Shown here: piece after piece, positions 33,015-44,984 of the stretch
Layout: every line of letters begins with the position of its first letter
Numbering within the stretch: the first letter of the stretch is position 1
Assembly: GCA_030340625.1 (NCBI GenBank)
Contig: JAOPHQ010001150.1
Coordinates: 84,501-148,500 of the forward strand
Source of the DNA: Merluccius polli
Lineage: Eukaryota > Chordata > Actinopteri > Gadiformes > Merlucciidae
Direction of reading: 5' to 3'
Length of the DNA: 64,000 nucleotides
Program-made: the position numbers and the translations under genes
Notes under the pieces: generated by a model
Seen by the model: only the letters and a program-made list of their open reading frames with translations
The model's database searches: none
Told to the model about the DNA's origin: nothing

Positions 33015-36000
33015 GAGGTGACATCGAGATGGACCAAAGATTGATGCTCCGAGTTGTCATTGATAATGATGACATAAGGAAGCTGACCTTAAATGATAGA
33101 CCAGATTCCATTGAAGAACTAAAAACACAGCTGCGGGATAAGCTGTCACTGCAGTATGACTTCAAACTCCAATATGAAGATCCAGATTTCAGTAATGCAC
33201 TATGCAATTTGACTGACATAACAGATTTGCCTGCAAGAGCTACGCTGAAAGTAATTCCTCTTGTAACTCTCGAGTTCGCCTACCTGTCTTCACCCACCGA
33301 AGAATCAGACTGCAGCACAGTAGACGCTGAGATCTTGTCCCCTGCTGAATCATCACCTTCGCTTAGAAAACAGTGGCCAGAGGTCTTCGCATTACCCAAT
33401 TTCTCAGTGGATGTAGAGTATAGGCTGAGACAGGCAGACCTTTCATTCATGAAAGACCGTATCCCAATTACTCCATCAAGAGACATGAAACATGACATTC
33501 TTGAGAAGCTCGCTGAAACAATGTACAGTTTCAAGGCGTACCCGAACGATGACGACTTCAGCAGTGTCGCAAAATCACTGACAAGTAAGCACCCCAGTCT
33601 CACTGAACCTGGTCCCCAGCCAGGGTGGTATGGCTGGAAAAATAGCATAAAATTCAAGATGGCAAACTATCGTACAAAGCTACGAAAAGCAGGATGTGAC
33701 GATGTAATGATCAATGGGGGTAAACGAAGTAAACTTAATCCAGATGGAGAATCATCCAGGAAGAATGTCAAGCGACCAAAAAGAGGTGAAGCCAATTATT
33801 TGCCTAATTTACCTGACGGACATGATGAAAGAAGTCTTGAAAATGCGAGGAAGATTGTCATTGAGGAAATGAAGAAAAAAAAAACCAATGCCACTCTAGT
33901 CTCGCAAATGATGGACCAAACATTCCCACTGTGCAGAAGGGAGATAGTGACACAGGAGCCTGCTGTGAAGAGCCTGGTTGAACGTTGGCCAGCACTTTTC
34001 ACTGAGACAGGTAAGCTACTTGTTCGTTTTGGCCTGCCTTCCCCCATTAAGTTTCCAGCAGTATTATTCACCATAGTTTCATATGTTAAGCTCTTTAATT
34101 TTTTACAGTATTAATTGAATGACAGTCAGCTTAATGTTGCTATCCCTCTCCCTCCTTCCACTCTCCATTTTTTCAGGTCTTTGCTGAGTTTAATTGCGTT
34201 GCCAGTAAGAACCTTGAAGGAGACTTCTATGAAGCCCTAGACCAACACACCCCACGCTTCATCGAGCTTTTCAAGTCCAAAAAAGGAACTACAGGACAAA
34301 AACTGACAGACTTGATGCAGCACATCAACTGCCTGGTAAGGATTTTGTAATTTACACCCCTGTAATAATGGGTGGCGGCAATGCACCTTAGGCCTATTTC
34401 ACATACCAGTCACACTGCCTTCCTCTCTGCTGTGTTGCCGCATGCTGCTATGGAGAGCAAGCCAGACAGATGTAGCCTTGGTGACCGTACCAGTGATGTG
34501 TACCCATAAATACACTAACTAAATCACTTCAACAATTAAATCATGCTTTTTAAAATCATTTCACAACACCTATACCAGTTGTTGTGGACTACTCATCTCA
34601 ACATGTTTTTGTTAAATTTCAACAGGTTTTTTATGTGTCTCTCAGTCTGTCATTGTTAGTAACAAGAAAGTCCAACAGTATGGTAGTTTGCACATTTCAA
34701 GTGAGTGCTCAATGAAATGCATGCACAAGGGCATATTATTTTAATCCTCCTGTTGTCCTCTTGGGTCAAGGAAGGAAGAAGAAGGAAAGAAAGGATGGGA
34801 AAGGGATGGTGGAGAGAAGGAAAGAAGGATGGAAAAAGGGAACAGATTGGGTCGAGCAAGGAAGAAGGAAGGACCAAGGGAAAGAAGGGAGGAAGGAAGT
34901 GAAAAGGATGGTGGACAGAAGGAAGGGAGAAAGGAATGAAAGAAGGGAGGGAGAAAGGAAGGATGGAGGAAGGAAGGAACAAATAAAGGAAAGGAGTGGG
35001 GAAAGGAGAGGATGGAGAAGGGAGGAAGAAAGGAAGGAAAGGAGAGAGAGAGGAGGAGGGACAGAAGGGAGAAAGGAAGGATGGAGGAAGAAAGGAAATA
35101 GAGGAGGAGGGAGGAAGGAAGGAGGGATGGAGGGACAGTAGGAAAGGAGAAAAGAAGGACCAGTCAAAACAAATTGGATCAGTTTGACCCAGGAGGAAAA
35201 CAGGAGGGCTAAATTTAATTGAAATGTTGAGTTTGTATACAAACAAAGAAAATGTTTACAGGGAAAGTGGGATGTTTAAAATTAGGTGTTTAAATGTTAC
35301 CAATTATACTAATAAAACCTAAAGCCCTGTCTCTATTATGAGGCTGCACTATTAGAGAAAATACAGAACAGTATATCAACACACATCCCACACCCCACCC
35401 CTCAAAATGCTACAAAGTTCTTAACTTGTATCTATTCTCTCTCTGTATTTTTAGTCGCCAGACGTGACAGCACTTCGTTCTGTTGTCCTCAGAGGCCTTC
35501 CTATTTTGCTTGGTGATGACTCCAGTGAGGTCTTCAAGACTTGCTTTGTAAGTAACATATTGAAAGAAGAAAGAAACATTGATCTCAAGTTATTGACAAA
35601 TCATATTTGATATGTTTGATAGTGTTGTCAAATATTTAAAATACAGTTATTTTCAGTTGAGAATCAGGTGGATTCTAATATCACTCATAAATGATCAGAA
35701 TCCCTAAATTAGTACATAATATAATTAAATTAAGGATGTGAATTCCCCAATCTCACACTTCCAGTCTACAGAATTTCCCAAAAGAAGACCAGATTCAAAA
35801 GGTAGTTGTGTGTGCTTCTTTTGCAGGATACAGCGAAGGAAGAAGCACTCGCCTCAGTGACAGTTGGGGTGCTGACCGTGGTCAACGAAGATGCTCGGCA
35901 GCAGGGTCTAAATGCAGTGCACCTCCAGCCCATCTCCACTGCCATCATACTTGAGGGAAGTACTGTCATGGACAATGTTAGAGACTTTCCCCAGGCAGTC

Positions 36001-36129
36001 TGCCTCTTGTTTGGGCTTATGTATGCTCTTCACTTAGATTACCCAAAATGCATGGCGAACACACTCAGATTCATTCAAGCAGTCATGCTTGGATTGGGAA
36101 GCAAAACACTCCCTCCAAAAACTGCTTAG
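33015..36129 (+). CDS. SAMD3-like protein with PB1-like N-terminus
   Basis: Resembles the multi-copy fish family usually labelled 'sterile alpha motif domain-containing protein 3-like'; its function is unknown. Exons: 33015-34010 (ATG 33029), 34177-34335, 35455-35547 and 35827-36129, all with GT-AG borders. The N-terminus (LMLRVVIDNDDIRKLTL, FKLQYEDPDF) looks like a PB1 fold. A central conserved block has WPEVFALPNFSVDVEYRLRQ, ILEKLAETMYSFKAYP and GWYGWKNSIKFKMANYRTKL, then a basic stretch. The last exons have GLPILLGDDSSEVFKTCF and LFGLMYALHLDYPKCMANTL. Exons 2-4 join in phase 0. Exon 1 ends in phase 1 (GAGACAG/GTAAGC), which would shift exon 2, so either two bases are lost there or another donor is used. 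I see no obvious SAM domain. It lies directly behind the transposase, so it is probably part of the same transposon. Confidence 0.75.
34768..35160 (+). repeat. Polypurine GGAAG-type tract in intron
   Basis: Nearly 400 bp of almost pure A/G on the plus strand (GGAAGGAAGAA, GAAAGGAAGGA), in an intron of the SAMD3-like gene. It gives long artefactual ORFs in both strands. Confidence 0.9.
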
Positions 36130-36177
36130 TTTGAAAAACAAACTACTGGGGTAGGCAAGTTGATACAATGCAAAAAC

Positions 36178-37048
36178 GGTAACGCTTTATATTAAGGTCC
36201 TTGTAATAACCATTAATTAATAGGTAATAAGTGTTAATAATGGCATTATAATACAGTTAATAGCAGGCTATATAACAATGTATAAGCGCTTATAAGAAAC
36301 TTGTTAACAGTTTGCAAATGCTTAAGAACATTAATAAAAGCCTCATGAGTATCTTATAATTGTTCATAATAGCATTACAAACACCCATAACCCACCCATT
36401 ACGTCTTTGCCACACCTTTATTAATCTTTTGTTTGCTTATTGATATTAAAATATACTTTATTGCTCATCTATTATAAGTTAACTATGCACTTGTTAACAG
36501 TTAACTATGCTTTTTGCAGCTTCCGGTTTCATTATATCAGCCTTGACCACATTCTAGATGTGGAAGTTGTGAAAATCATTAACCAGTAATTAACACATTA
36601 TTAAATATTTATTAGAATTAATAAGGCATTGTTCTCGCTTTAGATCCGGTAGCTGCAAAAAGCATAGTTAATTGTTAACAAGTGCATAGTTAACTTATAA
36701 TAGATGAGCAATAAAGTATATTTTAATATCAATAAGCAAACAAAAGAAGATTAATAAAGGCATGGCAAAGTCGTAATGGGTGGGTGTTTGTAATGCTATT
36801 ATGAACAATTATAAGATACTCATGAGGCTTTTATTAATGTTCTTAAGCATTTGCAAACTGTTAACAAGTTTCTTATAAGCGCTTATAAATGTGTTATAGC
36901 CTGCTATTAACTATTATAATGCCATTATTAACAATTATCTAGGCTTATAAACACAATAATGTTAATAAGCATCTTGTAAGGACTTACAAGGGCCTTATCA
37001 CCTATTAATTAATGGTTATTACAAGGACCTTAATATAAAGCGTTACCG
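36178..37048. mobile_element. Fold-back MITE, 870 bp
   Basis: Ends CGGTAACGCTTTATATTAAG and CTTAATATAAAGCGTTACCG are exact inverted repeats. The arms of about 350 bp match throughout (TTAACTATGCACTTGTTAAC, CCTCATGAGTATCTTATAAT), with the turn near 36590. It is a teleost-type GGTAACGC family. A TSD is unclear; AAA occurs on both sides. Confidence 0.88.
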
Positions 37049-37358
37049 AAAGAATTGTACCCTTTTTTTAAATAAATGTATGTGCTTTTTAAATGTATGT
37101 GCTTTTGTACAAGTTAATGCCAACGCATCCAGGACTCTTATTTTGAAGAGAGGAAGAACAGGAAATATTTGTTGTTAATGTGCATTTGTCATTATGTTTC
37201 AGGTTGTTACTTTGCTCTTCAAAAAGTATAGGCACCCAACATAACCCTAAGTTCAGAAAGATTCTCTTAAAGGATTTAGTTCTTAATAATATTCTCTCTT
37301 GCAATTATTTCAGGAACATCATTTTTTTATATGTTGTGCATTTTTGTTGAGAGGTTAT

Positions 37359-38403
37359 ATGGGGGTATTATTGAGACAGTATTATTTGTGTGTGCGTATC
37401 TCAATCTGTGTGTGTGTAATAAGATTTGTGTGTATTCACATTTGTGTGTATTCACATTTGTGTGTGCGTAATAAGATGTGTCTGTCTGTATTCACATGTG
37501 TGTGTGTGTAAACAAATCTGTTTGTCTGTATTCACATTTGTGTGTTTGTGATAAGATTTGTGTGTCTGTATTCACATTTGTGTGTGTGTAAAAAAAAATG
37601 CGTAGGGGAGATCTGTAAATGTCTGTCATCAGTTATAACTCAGGCGGGAGCTCTGATTGGCCATCTTTTTACACGTGGATTTTGGCACACTTCTGCCGTG
37701 CAGATCTGCAAATGCGATCCGTGTGTAAAAACGATTTGTCTGTAACTTCACGCAATACAGTCTACACACCACTAGTCGGCGCGTAGCACCCAGTGATGTT
37801 AAGCGTGTCATTGTCATGGGGAAGATGGCTGCCGTTAATGACACTGGCCATTTTAGATAGAAAATATAATATAAACTTCATGGGTAAGTTAACATTTGTT
37901 TTCCTCATAAATAAACGCATTGTAAAGCCCATGAGTTGTTCGAAGTTTCCGACGACCGGCCAGTGTCATTAACGGCAGCCATCTTACCCATGACAATGAC
38001 ACGCTTAACATCACTGGGTGCTACGCGCCGACTAGTGGTGTGTGGACTGTATTGCGTGAAGTTACAGACAAATCGTTTTTACACACGGATCGCATTTGCA
38101 GATCTGCACGGCAGAAGTGTGCCAAAATCCACGTGTAAAAAGATGGCCAATCAGAGCTCCCGCCTGAGTTATAACTGATGACAGACATTTACAGATCTCA
38201 GTAGGCATTTTTTTACACACACACAAATGTGAATACAGACACACAGATTTCTTTACACACACACAAATGTGAATACAGACACACAAATCTTATTACGCAC
38301 ACACAAATGTGAATACACACAAATGTGAATACACACAAATCTTATTACACACACAGATTGAGATGCGCACACACAAATAATATTGTCTCAATAATACCCC
38401 CAT
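37359..38403. mobile_element. Fold-back element, 1045 bp
   Basis: Ends ATGGGGGTATTATTGAGACA and TGTCTCAATAATACCCCCAT, flanked by direct AGGTTAT (37352-37358 and 38404-38410). The arms of about 480 bp mirror each other, including a TG/CA-rich outer part and a CpG-containing inner part (GGCGCGTAGCACCCAGTGAT). The two inner arms translate to almost the same 70-residue string on opposite strands. The turn is near 37900. Confidence 0.9.
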
Positions 38404-38856
38404 AGGTTATTTCTTTGAAATGTTTTCTTGTCTAAAACTGGAACATGTTCCCAGGTCAGGAACTATTTTTTGGTTCAATTGTTTGAGCTAATGTTTATTC
38501 CAAAAATGTAGTGGAGACTCAAAACTGACTTGTTCGGCTGAGAAGTTGTTGTTTTCTGTCTGTTGACTGTTGCAGTAAGGCACACCTAGATTGGATAGTT
38601 TGATGAATAAAAATTCATAAAAGAATGTTGAGTAGGTTTGTAATCAAACTATTGATCAAGTACAGTTCTATTGAACTACTGACTTTTATACTGAGCGTTA
38701 ACAAAACACTCTTCAGCATGTCAAGAGCCAATGTCTTAATGTGTTAAATGCATTGTTGAGCATTTTAAAATAAATTTTAATTCCACTGAGTTAAGTGCTC
38801 TCCGTTCATTGTGTGTTTTTTAATGAAATTAACATGTGCTGTTGTAATTCTTTTAG

Positions 38857-38922
38857 GTCAAGAAACTTTTAGCACAGAGCCTTTATGAACCTGAACAAAC
38901 AGATGCCGAACTGCAAATGTGA
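38857..38922 (+). other. Candidate terminal exon (22 codons)
   Basis: An acceptor TTCTTTTAG precedes an open frame VKKLLAQSLYEPEQTDAELQ that ends in TGA at 38920-38922. If the TAG at 36127 is a mutated sense codon, reading on gives FEKQTTG and a donor-like GGG/GTAGGC near 36152, which joins this exon in phase 0. It could be the original last exon of the SAMD3-like gene, cut off by the two fold-back insertions. This is inference only. Confidence 0.35.
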
Positions 38923-39049
38923 TGCAAATGTTTCACTCTTGAACAGATATTGTTTTGAGAAGCAAAACACTTTATTTTTATGACCTCAGCCAACTAGCTG
39001 AACTAGCCTCATCAACACCAAAACCAGGCCCATGCAGGGCCGGATCAGT

Positions 39050-39522
39050 AACCCCAGGGGCCCCTAGGCACCGTCAGGGGGGGGGGGGTTACGTTCGCGC
39101 GCGCGGGGGGGGGGGGGGGGGGGGGCATTGGCAATTCTAGACGGGGGCCAGGGTGGGCCGGTGCCCCTGTGAAATTGCTCTTGGCCCCTGTTACGGCCCC
39201 TGCACCGATCAGCCAATGATTTAAACGATGAATTTCTTACCGCGACATGCGCTCGTTTGAAGAACGATACCCTCGACTAGCCCCTGTCAAATAGAACGGA
39301 CCCGTCGGTCGTAGGTCCGCGGTGGGATACGTTTGCGGGGTGGGTTAATATCGCGCCCCCCCCCCCCCCCCCCCCCCCCCCGCGCGCGCGAACGTAACCC
39401 ACCGCGGACCTACGGGGTGGGTTAATATTGCGCGCACCCCCCCCCCCCCCCCCCCCGCGAACGTAACCCACCGCGGAGCTACGGGGTGGGTTAATATTGC
39501 GCGCACCCCCCCCCCCCCCCGT
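39050..39522. repeat. Copy 3 of the GTAGGTCC G/C minisatellite
   Basis: Three tandem units between 39301 and 39522 with CGTCGGTCGTAGGTCCGCGG, GGGTTAATATTGCGCGCACC and C-tracts of 16-26 bases; inverted words (AACGTAACCCACCGCGGACC) alternate with direct ones. A related G-run with GTTACGTTCGCGCGCGCG is at 39077-39125. Confidence 0.88.
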
Positions 39523-40107
39523 GTGACGTGTTAATGGATAGTGGCATTGTACAATCATAACATTTATTAACATAGTTACCTATAAATAATAACAAATGAA
39601 CAAAAACAGTGTTTTTTCCCTTTGTTTCCATGCAAATAAGTACATGTACATTAGAAAACCTTCATATTTAATGGAATATCCTTTTACAAAACAACATGAA
39701 CAACCTCAGGTTTTCTTCAAACAAGCGTTTGCACAAATACAAAAAACCTTTGTTTCAATGGTGTTTGAAACTGAAAAATATAGTATCGCTCTTTAAAATG
39801 TATGGTATTGCATGGACAATAGGAATCCACCAAACTAAACAATTTCGTTGTGAATCTGTGAATCTGTTAAACAAATAAACAAATATGCTCCTGCAATGTT
39901 ATTGTGCTTGTAGGACTAGGTCTAATTGGATGTCTGTCACTTTAAATTTCTCAGCATGGACCAATGACTGTATATAAGGCATGGACATTCGTGACAGTGA
40001 AATTTACGGTCTAACTTTCTCTAACTTTCTTTCTATGCAAGATGCTAGTGGAAATCAGTACTACAGATGAATCCATTTTATATGGTTATAAATAAAGTAT
40101 AGGCGGA

Positions 40108-40275
40108 GCATTTCAGTTGCGCGATTGTTGAGCGGGGGGGGGGGGCTGGCGGAGCATTTCAGTTGCGCGATTGTTGAGCGGGGGGGGGGGGGGGGGGGGG
40201 GGGCATTTCAGTTGGGGGGGGGGGGGGGGGGGCTGGCGGAGCATTTCAGTTGCGCGATTGTTGAGCGGGGGGGAA
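40108..40275 (+). repeat. GGCGGAGCATTTCAGTTGCG tandem repeat with G-tracts
   Basis: Three or more copies of GGAGCATTTCAGTTGCGCGA followed by TTGTTGAGC and a G-run of 8-24 bases. This is a different unit from the GTAGGTCC minisatellite. Confidence 0.9.
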
Positions 40276-40544
40276 TAGAAAATATATACACCCAATCGCA
40301 AAGGGCCCCTCTCGGCTCAAGGGCCCCTGGGCAACTGCCCAGGTTGCCTATATGGTAGATCCGGCCATGGGCCCATGTGTTTACTTTTTACACTAATCCT
40401 TCCCTGCTCCTTGAGTTGAACCTGAGTACAGTGGCCAAGTGTGGCTCTCACAAAGTTAGATTACATTAAATTGACCTGAATATGATGGATGAGCAACACT
40501 AAAGCGAATTAAGCTATCACTTGAGTACTGGAAGCTCACAATAA

Positions 40545-40795
40545 ACAAGTTACTATAATCTAATTATTTAGGATAATTTGAGTACTGCACACTCAAAATA
40601 AACAAGTCACTATAATCTAATTATTTAGGATACTTTGAGTACTGCAAACTCAAAATAAACAAGTCACTATAATCTAATTATTTAGGATAATTTGAGTACT
40701 GCAAACTCAAAATAAACAAGTCACTATAATCTAATTATTTAGGTTAATTTAAGTACTGCACACTCACAATAATTAAGTAAATCCAATGTAATTCA
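40545..40795 (+). repeat. 62-bp tandem repeat, four copies
   Basis: Unit AACAAGTCACTATAATCTAA, then TTATTTAGGATAATTTGAGT, then ACTGCAAACTCAAAAT. The copies differ at a few positions and decay at the right end. Confidence 0.9.
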
Positions 40796-40934
40796 TCTAA
40801 TTTAACATAAATTAGTTATTGTGAGGCAGCAAGTTTGCATATTTTTTTTAAGTAAAGTCAACTTATTATATTTTACAGTGTAGGCGAGCTACAGGTGCCT
40901 TTTAATGTTAGCCGACCTTGGTGAGCTATATAAA

Positions 40935-41070
40935 TGTTAGCTACGTCAGCTAGTGGGGAAAAACAGGCCCCATTTTGTAACTAGCACACTAGCTAATGTA
41001 AGCGTTAGCTAGTGTGCTAACGTTAGCTAGCGTGCCATTGTTAGCATTAGCTAACATTTTGTCAACTAAC
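40935..41070. repeat. GTTAGCTA-rich simple repeat
   Basis: Repeated GCTAGTGTGCTAACGTTAGC and related GTTAGCTAGC words; self-complementary. Confidence 0.7.
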
Positions 41071-41605
41071 ATGGCACTCCTGTTTAAATTTAAACTTACC
41101 TCTGAATCTCAGGGCTTCGACTTCAGTTGCCTCTATGCCTGCTTCAGTTATATTTTTTGACAGGTCCTCAGTTGAAAGGCGTGCAATCACCATGGATGTG
41201 AGTTGTCTCACCTCCAGTGCAGGCCAAAAGAAAGACAAGCCCCGAGACAGTTGAGTTTTGTGAATTTGAAAGTCCAACAACTAATCATCAGCTGGCTCTA
41301 CATGTTTGACACATTCACAAATCAAAAGTAGCGAGCTGGCGATCTCCGTACACTCTCTCACTTTCTCCTTATTTGTTCGTCTGGAAAAATACAATTTTAT
41401 TGCCAGAATGTTGCTCATGAAAAACAGGTCCAATATTTATTTCAGTGTGAATCAGTCATACAGTCACATCTGTACTCAGGATTCAGCACCTTGCCACATG
41501 TGTGTTTTTCATTTACTTACAGTCAATATTTTATCATAATTACAATATTGGCTGGATACTTATATTACCAATTTTTCATATCCAGAAATCCTACTTACAA
41601 AATTA

Positions 41606-41784
41606 TAGGGGTGTCCCCGACTAAGAATTTACATAGTCGAATCTGATTCGTCAAGTCTTGCCTATAGTCGACTGATCATGTCCATGATCAGTTTTTTTCA
41701 TGTTTTTCATGTTTTTTTCATTTTTTTTTTCAGACGATTGTTTGTGTTTTGTTAGTTTTAGTCGACTATTCGGGGTCACCCCTA
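41606..41784. mobile_element. hAT-type MITE, 179 bp
   Basis: Ends TAGGGGTGTCCCCGA and TCGGGGTCACCCCTA (one mismatch), with 7-of-8 matching flanks CAAAATTA/CAAAATTG (41598-41605 and 41785-41792). The subterminal GTCGACTA/TAGTCGA words are typical of this teleost family. Confidence 0.87.
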
Positions 41785-41964
41785 CAAAATTGTATTTATT
41801 TTTATTTCAAGGCTGCTCAACCATAAAGCTTCAAGTTAAAATCTACCTTAAATACATAAGGAAACCTTCAAATCTAAAATTAATATTTTACCATTTTACT
41901 TTTTTTGTATTTGGCCTAACAAACACTGTCTCCTGATATTGTACCTTAACATTTAGAAGAAACA

Positions 41965-41968
<4 letters not shown>

Positions 41969-42034
<66 letters not shown>
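41969..42034. repeat. (TA)n microsatellite
   Basis: About 33 uninterrupted AT dinucleotides, followed by a short GT run. Confidence 0.97.
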
Positions 42035-42043
<9 letters not shown>

Positions 42044-42388
42044 AACATATACTGCTTGGGAACATATATGTACCTTTTTGGCCTTCAAAAAGGTACACAT
42101 AGTTACCTTGAGGTCCAATAATTAGCCCTAGGGTACATTAGTGTAGATTGTACCTTGGGGGACAGAAATGGACTCCTTCTGTACCCCTATTTCTGACTGT
42201 ACATGTTCAAATCAAAGGCGCGAGAGCAACGCAACACCCACAACGATGTTGCAGATCACTGATTGGTGAATTGAAGAGTAAGGCGTGCACAACCTCTCAG
42301 TTGCAGGTTACAGGTAATCTAGATTACATTTTGATTCTAATAAACATTGAAATCTTGTAATTGCCCAAAATCTTGTAAGGTTTGTTAC

Positions 42389-44326
42389 CAGTGGCGTTTC
42401 TACATGTAAAAAACCGGTGGGGCTAGGCACTTTTTTTTTTTTTTAAATGACGTACCAGTGTCCGTGACGCCACCCGTTTGTTTTCACAGTCGTGGCAATC
42501 TTTGTGGAGGTTGACTCCGCCTGTTCCCGGCTATCCTGCACAACACAGGACTGTATGTAAAATCTAGTTCAACATCTGACCTGTGGAAGGCAGTAATACG
42601 CTAAACGGCTCTAAACCTATCAGTAAACCAAGCCAATGTGGAGGGGGTATTAGAATATATTCAAACAAATTACGGGGCATTTTAAATTTGTTTGAAATTC
42701 ATTTTTTGAAAACGTTACAGCCCTAATATATTACAAATAAAATTGGTAATTTTCATAAAAAAGCAAAAGTATTTGAAAATAGAGATTGAGCTTTCTTCAT
42801 TGGTCTAACTTACGTGTCAGTGTCCCACCGTGCTGCTTGTAGCCCTGGCTTGGTGTGTCCCATTGTCTATTCAGCCCTCAGCTCCACCACAAGGAACTGT
42901 GGAAAGATAACCAGGACAGCAGGCAGGTACTGGGGCTCAACCATTACAAATAAAATATACTTTAACACTATTCAGTATGCTGGGCTTTTGGTTTTTGAAC
43001 TAAGTGACTGTTATCCATGTATCATATATATTTAATTAATAAAGTACATTAGTGCAGCTTTTAATGTTTTATTGCTGACATCAAAACATTGCAATAATGA
43101 AAGTATAGTTTTTAAACTTTAAACTAAGCTTCCGCAAACCTAAAATGACACTAGTGCAAACAGCTGTAAGAGCCTATAAGAACCCAATATCATGTTACCA
43201 TGGAGACCTCCCATAGGCCTAGGGCCTAGGCAGTGTCCTGGAGGAGAAATCAAAGATAACAGCTGTGAAAGAAAAGATTCAGAATGGCCTGTCTTGGTTT
43301 AAAGCCCACTCACCACGACAAGGTGCAGGCCAGGAGTGGGGACATATAAGACGGGACAAACATAAACAGACACAACATTGACAAGAACAACGCTTAACTG
43401 TCACTGTGTTACGGCAGAAGGTACCGCAGCACAACCACCATCTGTGATTTACAGGAGACATCCGTTGTCTCGTCGGCCTGTACAGCAACACATGATGTCT
43501 CGTCCACTTGTTCGGCTGTCCCTGTCCACTTCATACATGCAGTCTAACAGTTGGTCCTGTATGGTGATGTCCCTTTGAATACGGGCTGAGCGTCATAGTG
43601 CCGCTGAAGCCGAGCATCGCCCTCACACACCGTCTCAAAAATACACCGGAGTATCCCCGGATTCAGACCGCCGACTCGTCGTGACCCCGCAGTGCTGTCT
43701 CACATTTCCCACACAGTTTAATACAAGTGATGATCCGACCGAGTACATACCTGTTTTCGTTTGCGTACCTCCGACATGCTTGTTAGCAACTTCTCACACG
43801 GCGCACACGTGAGGACGAAGTCACTCGAGTCATGACTCATCACGCCGCGCCGCACACTACAGCCAATAGCTGCGAACAATGAAATGACGCTGTAGCGGAA
43901 CGAACCATATATGTCCATACAGTGCCGGTGGGGATAGCCCTACCATAGGAAAAATATTTTTCTCCGTCCACTTCAACGGAGAACATGCTGAGCATGCGCA
44001 GTTCAATTTTTCAAGTCCCAATACACACTACCATTAGACAGGTGGGGCTAGCTCCACTTAAAGCCATTTCTAGCCCCACCAGCCCCCCTCAGGCTGAAGA
44101 AGCAAGCTAGGGTCGACTAAAAATGAACTAAAAGCGCCAAACATATTATTTTACAGTACTTTATGGGGAGATTTTTTTGAAATATATATATTTAAAAAAA
44201 ATGTATATATAATTTTTTATTTATTTTTAATTTTTTTAATTTTAATTTTTTTTTTAATTTTTTTTTTTTTCTTGTGAGAGAAGGTGGGGCTCTGCCCCAC
44301 CTGCCCCTAATGACCAGTCGCCACTG
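42389..44326. mobile_element. hAT-type element, 1938 bp
   Basis: Ends CAGTGGCGTTTCTACA and CCAGTCGCCACTG, flanked by an exact 8-bp TSD TTTGTTAC (42381-42388 and 44327-44334). Subterminal GGTGGGGCTAG and GGTGGGGCTCTGCCCCACC are typical of a known fish hAT group. No intact transposase was recognised. Confidence 0.92.
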
Positions 44327-44334
44327 TTTGTTAC

Positions 44335-44930
44335 ACTCCTATACAAAACAGGTGTGTTCACCTGTTACTGTTACTGTCACCCCCTGAAAAAAGGGTGACT
44401 TTATTTAGCAAAGTGGTGTAATGACACGCTGCATAGGTTGCGCAGATATATACATTGAAGATTGTTTGCAACATTGTTGGATGACGTGTGTGTGAAGGAT
44501 TCAGATAAACCATGCAGAAGCATGTTGAAGCCTTAAGGGGGGAACCTTCTGTTGATCTCGACTATGGCACCAAAAAGTCTAGGGCCGGCCCTGGCAACCG
44601 ACAAATGTTAAAAATGTAGGCTATGGTAGATTTTGAAAACTCTTGAAAACTTGCCAAGGAAATAACTGTCCGGCCTCCCCTACATGTCATTACATCTATT
44701 TTGCCTTGACCCCTTTGTAAAAGGTAGAACCCCACATGTAGTTTTTATTTGCTGGGATATGCTGTTAACAATTAATACAAAATAGTCTCCGTCTTTTAAG
44801 TAACCCATTTTAGCTGGAAATGTATTTATTGGCATTGTGCATCGAGACGAGTATGAATTAAATACACCGTGAATTAAATAATTATATATTTCGCAAATAC
44901 GCATGCGGCTCCTGCTGTTTTTTTTGCAGC
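44335..44930. other. Intergenic, nothing recognised
   Basis: No gene or clear repeat, apart from the short palindrome AGGGCCGGCCCTGG at about 44581. Confidence 0.5.
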
Positions 44931-44984
44931 CAAGCACATGCTTGGTGATCTCTACCATGCGTTGTCCACGCGCCCTATGTAAAA

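Larger units (their letters stand above)
39035..40369. mobile_element. hAT-type element with poly-G minisatellites, 1335 bp
   Basis: Ends CAGGGCCGGATCAG and GATCCGGCCATG, flanked by an exact 8-bp TSD GGCCCATG (39027-39034 and 40370-40377). Inside are copies of the GTAGGTCC minisatellite (39050-39520) and a second tandem repeat (40100-40275). No transposase was recognised. Confidence 0.9.

Noticed and set aside
34656..35246. Long Ser/Pro/Phe-rich and Lys/Glu/Gly-rich ORFs
   Set aside because: They arise from the polypurine tract within an intron.
37629..38178. Matching 70-residue ORFs on opposite strands
   Set aside because: They are mirror copies in a fold-back element, with no recognisable protein family.
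41062..41280. Minus-strand 72-codon frame ending at a splice-donor-like GTAAGT
   Set aside because: No homology was recognised and no partner exon found; possible transposon exon, but unsupported.
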